A DNA stretch of 64,000 bases from the NCBI GenBank assembly GCA_965276835.1, contig OZ255631.1, forward strand, positions 4,464,001 through 4,528,000, in the 5' to 3' direction. The notes under the pieces were generated by a model. The model did not search any database and was not told the origin of the DNA. It saw only the letters and a program-made list of their open reading frames with translations. Of this stretch, positions 7,811-16,276 are shown in pieces (within the stretch, counting starts at the first letter, position 1; every line of letters starts with the position of its first letter). Source of the stretch: BOG-932 sp965276835 (GTDB lineage Bacteria > Pseudomonadota > Alphaproteobacteria > BOG-932 > Roseiterribacteraceae). The position numbers and the translations under genes were made by a program.

Positions 7811-8704
7811 TCAGGATTTAGTAACAGAGGCTTGATAGATCCTGTCGATGGCCTTGGCGAGCACGGCGTCGAATTCCGCGTCGCCCATCGATACGCGCAG
7901 ATCGTCGATCAGCGCGCGGGAGAAACTGGCGATCATGCCGTGATTCATCGCCAACAAGCGGCATGCCTCGGGCTGGGAATAGCCGCCGGACAGCGCGACG
8001 AGGCGGGCGACCCGTGGGTCCGCGATCAGCGGCGCGTACAGGTCGGGCACGGTCGGGATCGTCAGTTTCAGCATCACCTTGCCGTCCAGCGCGTCCAACC
8101 GCTTGGCGATCTCGTCGCGCAGGATCTCCTCGGCGGCTGCCTTATCCGGCGCGTCGATCGACACTTCCGCCTCCAGGATCGGCATCAACCCGTGCGTGGC
8201 GATCTGCCGGCCGATCTCGAACTGCTGTCGCACGATCGCCGCGATGCCCGTGCGCGACGCGCCGGTGATGAACGACCGCATTTTGGTGCCATAGACGCCA
8301 AGGCCGGCCGCCCGGCGCAGCACGGCGTCCAGCCCCGGCATCGGTTTCATCAGCCTGACCTCGTCGGCTTCCGGTTCGAGCCCCTTGTCGACCTTGACGA
8401 AGGGGACGACCCCACGGTCCTCCCAAAGATAGGACGGCGCCGGCTTGTCCCGAATGGTGCTGTCCATGGTGCCCTCGAACAGGATCGTCCCGATCACCTT
8501 GCCGCCGCTGAAGGACGGGGCGGTGACGATGCGTTCCCGCATGTCCTGGATCAGCCGGAACATCTCGGCGTCGCCGGAATAGGCACTGTCGGGGATGCCG
8601 TATTGGCGCAGCGCATGCGGGGTGGAGCCGCCGCTTTGATCCAGCGCGGCGATAAACCCGTCCTTGCCGGCCATCTGCGCCGCCATCTTTTCGTTTGCCG
8701 TCAT
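7811..8704 (-). CDS. Class I fructose-bisphosphate aldolase
   Basis: The 297-residue protein matches the bacterial class I (Schiff-base) fructose-1,6-bisphosphate aldolases. FIAALDQSGGSTPHALRQYG at about residues 17-36 is the family's N-terminal signature, FEGTMDS and KVDKGLEP form substrate-binding parts, and the lysine in VMLKLTIP near residue 214 is the candidate Schiff-base residue. LSGGYSQPEA near residue 243 binds phosphate. It splits fructose-1,6-bisphosphate to dihydroxyacetone phosphate and glyceraldehyde-3-phosphate in glycolysis or gluconeogenesis. It is not adjacent to other glycolytic genes except that glucokinase lies 15 kb away. Confidence 0.92.
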   Translation of the reverse strand: MTANEKMAAQMAGKDGFIAALDQSGGSTPHALRQYGIPDSAYSGDAEMFRLIQDMRERIVTAPSFSGGKVIGTILFEGTMDSTIRDKPAPSYLWEDRGVVPFVKVDKGLEPEADEVRLMKPMPGLDAVLRRAAGLGVYGTKMRSFITGASRTGIAAIVRQQFEIGRQIATHGLMPILEAEVSIDAPDKAAAEEILRDEIAKRLDALDGKVMLKLTIPTVPDLYAPLIADPRVARLVALSGGYSQPEACRLLAMNHGMIASFSRALIDDLRVSMGDAEFDAVLAKAIDRIYQASVTKS

Positions 8705-8751
8705 GGGTGCCTCCTCGATCTCTGGCAGGCGGAACAGCTAGATGTCACGTA

Positions 8752-9504
8752 TTAAAGTGGGCGGGGCGTATCTTCGCACAAGGCGTCGGTTGCAGGCGTC
8801 GATCTCAGATGATCGATCAATGTTTCGGCGCCCGTGCGGTCATGCCACTGATCGAACCAGACGACGTCCTGAAGCGGCATACGGGCAGCCCAGCCGGCCG
8901 TCTCCAGTTCGGGCTTTTCGGGGAAATGCGTGACATAACCCAGGCAGAGATAGGCGATCGGCACGATGCTCTCGGGAATCTTCAGCGCCTGGCGCAGATC
9001 CTCGGGCCGCATGATGCTGACCCAGCCCAGGCCGATATCCTCCGACCGGGCCGCCAGCCACAGGTTCTGGACGGCGCAGACGGCGCTGTAGAGATCCATT
9101 TCGGGCTGATGCGTCCGGCCGAGCACGACCGGGCCGAAACGGGACCGGTCGCAGGTCACGCAGATGCCGACCGGCGCGTCGAGGATGCCTTCCAGCTTGA
9201 ACGACCGATAGCGTTGCCCGCGCGCGCCGCCAAACATCGTCGCGGCTTCTGTGTCGGCCACCGTGAAGGCGTCGTGAACCCGGCGCTTCACGCCGGCATC
9301 CCGCACGACGATAAAGTCCCAGGGCTGCATGAAGCCGACCGACGGCGCCTGGTGCGCGGCACGCAGAAGGCGGGCCAGAACATCCTCGGGGACCGGGTCC
9401 GGCAGAAATTGCGCGCGCACGTCGCGCCGCGTCGCAATGCATTTATAGACGGCATCGCGCTCGGCGCGCGTGAAGGTTCCGACGGCGTCGGTTACGGCTT
9501 TCAT
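8752..9504 (-). CDS. bluB: 5,6-dimethylbenzimidazole synthase BluB
   Basis: The 250-residue protein is BluB, a flavin-destroying nitroreductase-fold enzyme that converts reduced FMN and oxygen to 5,6-dimethylbenzimidazole, the lower ligand of vitamin B12. CIATRRDVRAQFLPDPVPEDVL and HQAPSVGFMQPWDFIVV are characteristic, as is the GLGWVSI segment. Start ATG 9504 has AAGGGGA seven bases upstream. A cobalamin riboswitch precedes it, so it is expected to be off when B12 is plentiful. No other cobalamin gene is in the window. Confidence 0.95.
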   Translation of the reverse strand: MKAVTDAVGTFTRAERDAVYKCIATRRDVRAQFLPDPVPEDVLARLLRAAHQAPSVGFMQPWDFIVVRDAGVKRRVHDAFTVADTEAATMFGGARGQRYRSFKLEGILDAPVGICVTCDRSRFGPVVLGRTHQPEMDLYSAVCAVQNLWLAARSEDIGLGWVSIMRPEDLRQALKIPESIVPIAYLCLGYVTHFPEKPELETAGWAARMPLQDVVWFDQWHDRTGAETLIDHLRSTPATDALCEDTPRPL

Positions 9505-9565
9505 GTTGTCCCCTTGCGAAAGCACGGCCGGCCGCCTGTCCAAGGTGGCCGCCTATCGCTTCCGG

Positions 9566-9717
9566 GCCGGTCTTCTGACTGAGGTTCACCCCGCCCGGAC
9601 GCCTTCCCGGCCCTGCGGCCAGTGGCATATGTCCGTGCAATCCCCTTCACAGCGTTGGGCACGTGGCGGAATTTCACCGCCTTCCCGATTCTCCCGAAGC
9701 AAGTCCGGGCACCTGGA
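9566..9717 (-). ncRNA. Cobalamin riboswitch upstream of bluB
   Basis: Read on the minus strand, the leader contains the conserved elements of the AdoCbl riboswitch in order: GGTGCCC (about 9708-9714), GGGAAGGCGGTGAAATTCCGCC, the core GCCACTG near 9623, GGGAAGGC near 9603, and a B12 box AGTCAGAAGACC at 9569-9580. It ends about 60 bases before bluB. Binding of B12 should fold the RNA so that translation or transcription of bluB stops. Boundaries are approximate. Confidence 0.93.
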
Positions 9718-9786
9718 AGCGAGCCTCTTTTGCACGAAGGCGCCGCCATCCGCCAGCCTCGAAGACTGCAAACGTCTTCTTCGGCC

Positions 9787-10548
9787 CTAGATGCCGTGCC
9801 GTCCTTGGCCCTCGGCGAACCGCGCCGCGCCCGACAGTGCTTCGCCTGAAGCCAGCACGGCGAGCCCATGCCGCGTCTCGTTGTGCACCGCCTCCTCTTC
9901 TCCCATATTCCATTGCTCGAGCGCGGAGAGCCGGTCGTTGCGCAGGCAGGTTTGCGGAAAGGACGAGATTTGACGGGCGAGAGCCAAGGCTTCCGAGAGC
10001 GCGCTGCCTTTGGGGACAACCCGATTCGCCAAGCCGATCGAAAGCGCTTCCTCGGCGTGCACCGGCCGTCCGGTCAGAATCAGGTCCATCGCGCGGCTAT
10101 GGCCGATCAGGCGCGGTAGCCTGATGGTGCCCAGATCGACCAAAGGCACCCCGAACCGGCGGCAGAAAACGCCGAGAACGGCGTCTTCCGCCATGACCCG
10201 CAAATCGCACCACAACGTCAGCTCCAGGCCGCCGGCCACGGCATAGCCCTCGATCGCGGCAATGACAGGCTTGGACAGGCGCATGCGCGTCGGGCCCATG
10301 GGGCCGTCGCCGTCTTCGCCGATACGCTTCCGTTCGTCCGCCGCAAACGCCGTCAGATCGGCGCCCGAGCAGAAGCATCCGCCCGTCCCGGTCAGAATCC
10401 CGACATCGGTGGCTGTATCCGCCTCGAACCGGCGGAATGCATCCGCCAGCTCCGACGCCGTTTCCTTGTCGATCGCGTTTCGCCGCGCGGGGCGGTCAAT
10501 GGTAACGATCGCCGTCCGTTCCATGCGTTCATATCGGATATTTGCCAT
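9787..10548 (-). CDS. Enoyl-CoA hydratase/isomerase (crotonase) family protein
   Basis: The 253-residue protein has the crotonase fold. The oxyanion-hole segment GCFCSGADL lies near residue 58, and AVAGGLELTLWCD carries the glutamate equivalent to the first catalytic Glu of enoyl-CoA hydratase. The region that normally carries the second catalytic Glu reads FCRRFGVPLVDLGTIRLPR, with no Glu, so ordinary hydratase activity is doubtful. This RRxGVPLxDxGTxRLPR branch is common and of unassigned function. Start ATG 10548 has GGGAGGG seven bases upstream; the longer upstream frame is not credible. Confidence 0.85.
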   Translation of the reverse strand: MANIRYERMERTAIVTIDRPARRNAIDKETASELADAFRRFEADTATDVGILTGTGGCFCSGADLTAFAADERKRIGEDGDGPMGPTRMRLSKPVIAAIEGYAVAGGLELTLWCDLRVMAEDAVLGVFCRRFGVPLVDLGTIRLPRLIGHSRAMDLILTGRPVHAEEALSIGLANRVVPKGSALSEALALARQISSFPQTCLRNDRLSALEQWNMGEEEAVHNETRHGLAVLASGEALSGAARFAEGQGRHGI

Positions 10549-10728
10549 CCCGCCCTCCCGTGCTTCGGCATCTCGTATGAAGATGGGTACCGCAATGGCA
10601 ATTTCCCGGTGCCCGCCTGCTGTCAACAACCAGCTTGGCGGCATGGACATGGCGCTCTATCGTCCGCGCACCTTCGATTTGCACGGACTTGCCATGATTT
10701 CCCGCACAGCCGCCGAGATGACGCAACC

Positions 10729-11652
10729 GTGCTGACGGATGAAATCGCGCACTCGGCCGCCACCGCCGAACGGCCGGCGCGGCGGCTGCAAGTGATCTAC
10801 AATCCGGTCGCCGGCCAGCGTCATGGCGTGCGTTTGCGCAAGACAATTCGTGCGCTGGTGGAATCCGGCGCGTCTCTGTCCACCATCGAAACGCAAGGGC
10901 CCGGCGACGCCGAGCGGGCGGCGGCGCGCGCCTGTGACGCGGACACCGACATACTGATCGTGGCGGGCGGTGACGGCACGATCAACGAGGTGGTGAACGG
11001 GCTGATGGCCGCGCCGGGACCGATTCCCCCGATGGCGATCATCCCCCTCGGCACCGCCAATGTGCTGGCGCTGGAAATCGGCCTGAAACTGTCGTCCCGG
11101 AAAATCGCCTCCGCCATCCTGCGCGGGCGCAGGGTCGGCGTCTATCCGGGTCGGGCCAACGGCCGGTATTTCCTGATGATGGGCGGCGTCGGATTCGATG
11201 CCGAGGTCGTGGCGAATGTCGATGCGGCGCTGAAACGCAGGACCGGGCGCTTCGCCTATCTGGTGGAGGTTCTGCATCAGTCGTGGCGCCACGGCTTCGA
11301 AACCTGCCACGGTGAGATTGACGGCGTCCCGTTCGAATCCCGCTGGGTCGTGGTCTGTAACGGACGCCATTATGGTGGGCCGTTCGTCGCCGCGCCCCTG
11401 GCGCGCATTACGGAACCGGGCTTTTCGGTCTGCCTGCTCGACGGCGCCCGCTTCGATATACCACGTTACGGCGCGGCCCTGGCAATGGGGCGGCTGTCGC
11501 ACCAGGACGATGTGCGGATCGTTCCCGCCCAACGCGTGCGGATCGACGGTCCGGTCGGCTACAAGGTCCAGGGCGATGGCGACATCATCGCCCACCTGCC
11601 CGTCGACATCGTCGCCGCGGACCGGCCCATCGAACTGATCGTGCCCGGGTAA
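10729..11652 (+). CDS. Diacylglycerol kinase/lipid kinase family protein
   Basis: The 307-residue protein has the diacylglycerol kinase catalytic domain at the N-terminus. QVIYNPVAGQ at residues 21-30 opens the domain, and GGDGTINEVVNG at about 80-91 is the nucleotide-binding signature, followed by PLGTANVLA. Related enzymes phosphorylate diacylglycerol, sphingosine or undecaprenol-linked lipids at the membrane. No ATG is available in the right place; GTG 10729 gives a normal family length. A good terminator follows. It is divergent from the crotonase gene. Confidence 0.87.
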   Translation: MLTDEIAHSAATAERPARRLQVIYNPVAGQRHGVRLRKTIRALVESGASLSTIETQGPGDAERAAARACDADTDILIVAGGDGTINEVVNGLMAAPGPIPPMAIIPLGTANVLALEIGLKLSSRKIASAILRGRRVGVYPGRANGRYFLMMGGVGFDAEVVANVDAALKRRTGRFAYLVEVLHQSWRHGFETCHGEIDGVPFESRWVVVCNGRHYGGPFVAAPLARITEPGFSVCLLDGARFDIPRYGAALAMGRLSHQDDVRIVPAQRVRIDGPVGYKVQGDGDIIAHLPVDIVAADRPIELIVPG

Positions 11653-11676
11653 TCGTCGGTCAAACCTTCGCTTGAG

Positions 11677-11702
11677 CGGCGGAGAAGCGCCGCCGTCTTT
11701 TT
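11677..11702 (+). terminator. Rho-independent terminator after the lipid kinase gene
   Basis: CGGCGG (11677-11682) and CCGCCG (11690-11695) form a GC-rich stem with a seven-base loop, followed by TCTTTTT. It lies 24 bases after the lipid kinase stop and separates it from fdhD. Confidence 0.8.
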
Positions 11703-11793
11703 CCCGTTCCATCGGTCAAGCGCGATTGGGGGTGTTTGCGCGGACGCTGAAGCCGCGCAGGAACATGAATTTCGCGCCGGCCGTTCGTATGAC

Positions 11794-12648
11794 ATGAACG
11801 CCGAACCACAGCCGCCTCGCCAAGCCGCCGCGATCAAAACCGCTTTAACCGTCACCAGCATGGCCTGCCGCGACGGGCTGCTCGTCGAAACGTCGCGTCT
11901 CGTGCCGGAGGAAGCCGCGATTGCCTTTACCTACAACCGGAATGCCCACGCCGTCATGATGGCGACGCCGGCCGACCTTGAAGATTTTGCGGTTGGGTTC
12001 AGCCTTGCGGAGGGCGTCATAACCGATCCGGGAAACATCGAGGCGCTGGAGACGATTGTCCGCGATATCGGCATCGAACTCCGCATGTGGATTCGCAAGG
12101 ATTTGGCCGATTCCTATTCCGAACGCCGGCGATATCTCGCCGGACCGACAGGCTGCGGCCTATGCGGGGTCGAAAGTCTGGAAGAGGCCGCAAGACGCGC
12201 GCCCGCCGTCGGTGACGGTATCTATCTGAACAGCAGCGACATTGGGGTGGCGATCGAAGCGATGCAGGCGCAGCAAAGCGCGAACCGTCGGACACGGGCC
12301 ATGCATGCCGCGGGGCTGTGGTCGCCGACATTGGGCCTGGCTGCGGTGCGCGAGGATGTCGGGCGCCACAACGCCCTCGACAAGCTGGCGGGGGCGGCGG
12401 CGCGTCAATCGCTGGACTCCACCAAACACGCCGCCGTTCTGACGAGCAGGGTTTCGGTGGAGATGGTCCAGAAGGCGGCAACGATGGGAACATCGATCCT
12501 CATTGCCATCTCCGCCCCGACGGCCCTGGCAATCAGGACTGCACGCCATTGCGGGATGACGCTCGTCGCTGTCGCCCGCGGCGAGGATTTTGAAGTCTTT
12601 ACGCATCCGCACAGGATTTGCGGTCCGGTCATGCGCAATGTTGCCTGA
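11794..12648 (+). CDS. fdhD: Formate dehydrogenase accessory sulfurtransferase FdhD
   Basis: The 284-residue protein matches FdhD, which transfers sulfur from IscS to the molybdenum cofactor of formate dehydrogenases and so activates them. The essential CxxC is GPTGCGLCG, C121 and C124, the same position as in the well-studied enzyme. DLEDFAVGFSLAEG near residue 61 and the AVREDVGRHNALDKL segment near 185 are conserved. Its gene directly precedes an FdhF/YdeP-type molybdoenzyme, its likely client, 45 bases away. Confidence 0.94.
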   Translation: MNAEPQPPRQAAAIKTALTVTSMACRDGLLVETSRLVPEEAAIAFTYNRNAHAVMMATPADLEDFAVGFSLAEGVITDPGNIEALETIVRDIGIELRMWIRKDLADSYSERRRYLAGPTGCGLCGVESLEEAARRAPAVGDGIYLNSSDIGVAIEAMQAQQSANRRTRAMHAAGLWSPTLGLAAVREDVGRHNALDKLAGAAARQSLDSTKHAAVLTSRVSVEMVQKAATMGTSILIAISAPTALAIRTARHCGMTLVAVARGEDFEVFTHPHRICGPVMRNVA

Positions 12649-12693
12649 CCCGATCGCTCCCGGCGCCGCGGCGACCGATGGATGGGAGGAATC

Positions 12694-15231
12694 ATGAAAA
12701 CCGAAACGCCGCCTGGCAACGACATTCCTGCCGCTCCTCATGCCGCCCGCTACAAACACTATGACGGTCCGGCGGGCGGTTGGGGTTCGGTGAAGTCTCT
12801 CGGCGAAGTGCTGACCCGCGAACGCGCTCTGGCCGGCGGCAGCGTCGCCCTCCTGAGACAAAATAAGCCGGACGGCTTCGCTTGCGTCAGCTGTGCCTGG
12901 GCAAAGCCGGCGCAACCGCATCCTTTCGAATTCTGCGAAAACGGCGCCAAGGCGACGGCATGGGAAATCACGAGCCGCCGCGCGGGGCCCGAATTCTTCG
13001 AACGCCATACGCTGGCGGAGCTGGAAACATGGCCGGATTACGATCTCGAAGAGGCCGGCCGCCTGACGCACCCGATGCGCTGGGACGCCGCCTCGGACCG
13101 CTATCTTCCGGTTTCCTGGGATGACGCTTTTGCTGAAATCGGTCGCGAGCTGAAAGCGCTGAATCCGACCTCCGCCGTCTTTTATGCCTCTGGCCGTGCG
13201 TCGCTGGAAACCTCCTATATGTATGGGCTGTTCGCGCGCCTTTATGGCAACAACAATCTCCCCGACAGCTCCAACATGTGTCACGAGACGACCTCGGTCG
13301 CATTGCCGAAGAGCATCGGCGTACCCGTGGGCACCGTCATCCTCGACGATTTCGAGAAAACCGACTGCATTTTCTTCTTCGGGCAGAACGTCGGCAGCAA
13401 CAGCCCCCGGATGCTTCACGACCTTCAGAATGCAAGCCGGCGCGGTGTTCCCATCGTTACGTTCAACCCGCTGAAGGAACCGGGTCTGGTCGAATTCATC
13501 AATCCCCAGGCGCCGGTGGAAATGGTGACGCTGTCAACGACGAGGATCAGCTCACAGTATCATCAGGTCAAAGCCGGCGGCGACCTGGCCGCGCTGACGG
13601 GGATCTGCAAGGCCTTGCTGGCGCTCGATGACCAAGCCGGCTCTTCCGGCGGCAGGCCGGTCTTCGACTATCATTTCATCGCGGAACACACGGCAGGCTT
13701 TGACCATTTCGCCGCCTTTCTGCACGACGCAACGTGGCCTGACATCGAAGAGCACGCCGGCCTTCCGCGCGCGGCATTGGAAAAGGCCGCCGCAACCTAC
13801 GCGCAAGCCGATAAAGTCATCGCGATCTACGGCATGGGACTTACCCAGCACCGGCGCGGTGTCGAAACGGTCCAAATGGTCGTGAACCTGTTGCTTCTGC
13901 GGGGCAATATCGGGGTTCCCGGCGCGGGAATCTGTCCCGTGCGGGGGCATTCGAATGTCCAGGGGCAGCGCACGGTGGGCATCAGCGAGAAGCCCGAGCT
14001 CGTGCCGCTCGACAAGATCGCCCAACAGTTCCGGTTCGAGCCGCCGCGCGAAAAAGGCCTGAACACCGTCGAAGCGTGCGAAGCGATCATCGCGGGCGAC
14101 GTGCGGGCCTTCATCGGCCTCGGCGGCAATTTCGTGCGCGCCATTCCCGAGCGTGCGGCGATGGAAGAGGCCTGGAGGAAACTGCGCCTGACCGTTCAAA
14201 TCGCGACGAAGCTGAACCGGAGCCATGTCATGCATGGCGACGTCGCGTTTCTGCTGCCCTGCCTCGGCCGGCTCGAAACGGACCTCCAGGCCAGCGGCCC
14301 GCAATCGGTGGCGGTGGAGGACAGCACCGCATGTATCCACGGTTCGCTGGGAATGGCGCCGCCTGCAAGCGCACACCTGCTGTCCGAACCCAGAATCGTC
14401 GCGGAGCTGGCGAAGAGTACTGTCGGCGACCGCGGCGCAATCGATTGGGACACATGGGTGGCGGACTACTCGAAAGTCAGGGACGCCATCGCCGAGACTT
14501 ACCCGGCGGATTTCCACGACTTCAACGCCCGCATGTTCAAGCCCGGCGGCTTTCACCGCAATATCGCCGCGCGTCGGCGCGAGTGGAAGACAGAGAACAA
14601 GAAAGCGAACTTCATTACCCCCCGCGCGTCATTGGCCGAGGATCCCGACGCGCCGGAACGGGGGAAGGACGTGCTGCGTTTGACGACCGTGCGCAGCAAC
14701 GATCAGTTCAACACCACCATCTATGGCTATAATGACCGTTTCAGGGGCGTCGACGGCACCCGGATGGTCATCTTCATGAATCCCGTCGATATCGAGCGGC
14801 TCGGGCTGATGGAGGGCGACGAAGTTTCGCTGAAAACAGACTGCGACGACCGCGACCGGATCGTGGAAGGGTTTCGCGTTACGCCCTACGACATCCCGCG
14901 CGGCTGCGTCGCCGGATACTACCCCGAATGCAACCCGCTGATCCCGCTATGGCATCATGCGGAAGGATCGAAAGTGCCCGCCGCTAAATCGATACCGGTG
15001 AGGATATGCCGAACCGCAGCGTCGCCGAATTCCGACACATTCGGCGCTCCGCGCATGCTGATAGGAACCCGCGACGAACGCATCCAAGAGGTCGGTCGCG
15101 ACCTCCGTCGCGCGGGCGGTGAGGTTACGAACCTGGGGCGGCGGACCGTCGCGAAGAAGCCGTTTTGGGCGCTGTCGGCGGCGTTTCTTCTCGGCGCCGT
15201 GAGCGGTGCGGCCTTGCTGCGCCGGAGATAG
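12694..15231 (+). CDS. FdhF/YdeP-type molybdopterin oxidoreductase with hydrophobic C-terminal tail
   Basis: The 845-residue protein belongs to the molybdopterin oxidoreductases of the YdeP branch. An N-terminal C64-x2-C67-x13-C81 cluster (CVSCAW ... FEFCENG) replaces the classical four-Cys motif. PDSSNMCHE near residue 193 supplies the molybdenum-site cysteine region, LLLRGNIGVPGAG and CPVRGHSNVQGQRT bind the cofactor, and the C-terminal part is the molydopterin dinucleotide-binding domain. Substrate is not proven; formate is suggested by adjacent fdhD. The last 20 residues (WALSAAFLLGAVSGAALLRRR region) form one hydrophobic segment ending in arginines, a possible membrane anchor. Start ATG 12694 has GGGAGGA four bases upstream. 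Confidence 0.88.
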   Translation: MKTETPPGNDIPAAPHAARYKHYDGPAGGWGSVKSLGEVLTRERALAGGSVALLRQNKPDGFACVSCAWAKPAQPHPFEFCENGAKATAWEITSRRAGPEFFERHTLAELETWPDYDLEEAGRLTHPMRWDAASDRYLPVSWDDAFAEIGRELKALNPTSAVFYASGRASLETSYMYGLFARLYGNNNLPDSSNMCHETTSVALPKSIGVPVGTVILDDFEKTDCIFFFGQNVGSNSPRMLHDLQNASRRGVPIVTFNPLKEPGLVEFINPQAPVEMVTLSTTRISSQYHQVKAGGDLAALTGICKALLALDDQAGSSGGRPVFDYHFIAEHTAGFDHFAAFLHDATWPDIEEHAGLPRAALEKAAATYAQADKVIAIYGMGLTQHRRGVETVQMVVNLLLLRGNIGVPGAGICPVRGHSNVQGQRTVGISEKPELVPLDKIAQQFRFEPPREKGLNTVEACEAIIAGDVRAFIGLGGNFVRAIPERAAMEEAWRKLRLTVQIATKLNRSHVMHGDVAFLLPCLGRLETDLQASGPQSVAVEDSTACIHGSLGMAPPASAHLLSEPRIVAELAKSTVGDRGAIDWDTWVADYSKVRDAIAETYPADFHDFNARMFKPGGFHRNIAARRREWKTENKKANFITPRASLAEDPDAPERGKDVLRLTTVRSNDQFNTTIYGYNDRFRGVDGTRMVIFMNPVDIERLGLMEGDEVSLKTDCDDRDRIVEGFRVTPYDIPRGCVAGYYPECNPLIPLWHHAEGSKVPAAKSIPVRICRTAASPNSDTFGAPRMLIGTRDERIQEVGRDLRRAGGEVTNLGRRTVAKKPFWALSAAFLLGAVSGAALLRRR

Positions 15232-15259
15232 CGGGCGACCGGGTTGCAACGACCGAAGA

Positions 15260-15442
15260 TTACGCGGCGGTTGGGTTTTTCTTCACGCCGTCATCGGCGC
15301 CGGACGTGCGGCTGTTCCCCATCTCGGCATCGATTTCCCGTTCAGCATCAAGCCAGTGCTCCATGTGACCCCCCTTGGGTCGGCCTCGGTGTTCCCAGAT
15401 TTCATAGGCGCGCAGGCTGATCCGTTCTGTCCGTTCGTCCAT
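15260..15442 (-). CDS. DUF2934 domain-containing small protein
   Basis: The 60-residue protein matches DUF2934: IRxRAYxIWExxGRP (here ISLRAYEIWEHRGRP) followed by GGHMEHWLDAEREI. These small soluble proteins are widespread in Alphaproteobacteria and have no known function. AAGGAGG nine bases before ATG 15442 supports the start. It converges on the molybdoenzyme gene 29 bases away. Confidence 0.85.
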   Translation of the reverse strand: MDERTERISLRAYEIWEHRGRPKGGHMEHWLDAEREIDAEMGNSRTSGADDGVKKNPTAA

Positions 15443-15755
15443 GCTTTTCCTCCTTGAGACGTCGCGATCGCCTGTATCGGGATCCCGTCGGCAATGCAGA
15501 GCGTTCGTTCATTAAACGCCTGCCGCGGAAGAAGGTTCATGGGTGAGCCCATGCGACATCTGCTTATCGTGTCAGCGCTCCTGGGCTCGATCATTTTGGT
15601 GCCAAGCGGCGCTCACGATCCTGCCCCTTTTCTCGATGGGCCTCGTGACATCGGCGGCGCTTAAGGCGCGGCGGGCCGTGACGTCCGCAGTATACCGTCC
15701 CCGAGCCTGACGGCCTGCGCCTTGAACGGCGGGAACGCGCCGCCACCTGATAATC
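15443..15755. other. 313-base gap with one candidate small ORF
   Basis: Between DUF2934 and trxC I see no conserved gene. The DUF2934 promoter must lie in the left part. The right half holds only the short ORF described separately. Confidence 0.5.
15539..15664 (+). CDS. Candidate small exported peptide
   Basis: ATG 15539 is preceded by GAAGAAGG and opens a 41-codon frame ending at TAA 15662-15664. After a short charged start (or from the in-frame ATG 15551) comes a hydrophobic run RHLLIVSALLGSIILVPSGA, which looks like a signal peptide or single membrane segment. A polar tail of about 16 residues follows. No family is recognised and no neighbour supports it; chance is a fair alternative. Confidence 0.3.
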   Translation: MGEPMRHLLIVSALLGSIILVPSGAHDPAPFLDGPRDIGGA

Positions 15756-16190
15756 ATGTCCGATACCAAACATATCGTCTGCCCGCATTGCGGCGCGATC
15801 AATCGTATCCCCGCCGACCGTTCGGCTACCGTCGCGCAGTGCGGTTCCTGCAAATCCAAGCTGTTCGCCGGCGAACCGCAGGCGGTCGATGCCGCCGCGT
15901 TCGACCGGCATGTCGGCAAAGGCGACCTGCCGGTGCTGGTCGATGTCTGGGCGCCCTGGTGTGGGCCGTGCCGCAGCATGGCGCCCCAGTTCGAGAAGGC
16001 CGCGCGAATGCTGGAGCCCGATATCCGGCTGCTGAAGCTGAATTCCGACGAGCAGCCGGCGATTTCCGCCCGCTATGACATTCGCAGCATCCCGACGATG
16101 CTGCTGTTCAAGGGCGGCAAGCTGGCCGCGCGGACGGCGGGGGCGATGGATGCGGGCAGTATCGCGGCCTGGGTCAAATCAAACCTTTAG
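15756..16190 (+). CDS. trxC: Thioredoxin 2 (TrxC)
   Basis: The 144-residue protein is a thioredoxin with the extra N-terminal zinc ribbon of Trx2: CPHC at residues 9-12 and CGSC at 29-32. The active site is WCGPC at 68-72, and the cis-proline loop is RSIPTML near 111. It reduces protein disulfides in the cytoplasm and is typically induced by oxidative stress. It lies directly upstream of the peroxidase-encapsulin pair, a context that fits an oxidative-stress group, though no shared transcript is shown. Confidence 0.93.
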   Translation: MSDTKHIVCPHCGAINRIPADRSATVAQCGSCKSKLFAGEPQAVDAAAFDRHVGKGDLPVLVDVWAPWCGPCRSMAPQFEKAARMLEPDIRLLKLNSDEQPAISARYDIRSIPTMLLFKGGKLAARTAGAMDAGSIAAWVKSNL

Positions 16191-16276
16191 GCGTTCTTGA
16201 GCAACAGAAACGTGGTCTTTCACCGTATCCTCGTGTAATCCGGCGATCTGTCGCCGTGTATGTCTATTCGGCGTGC

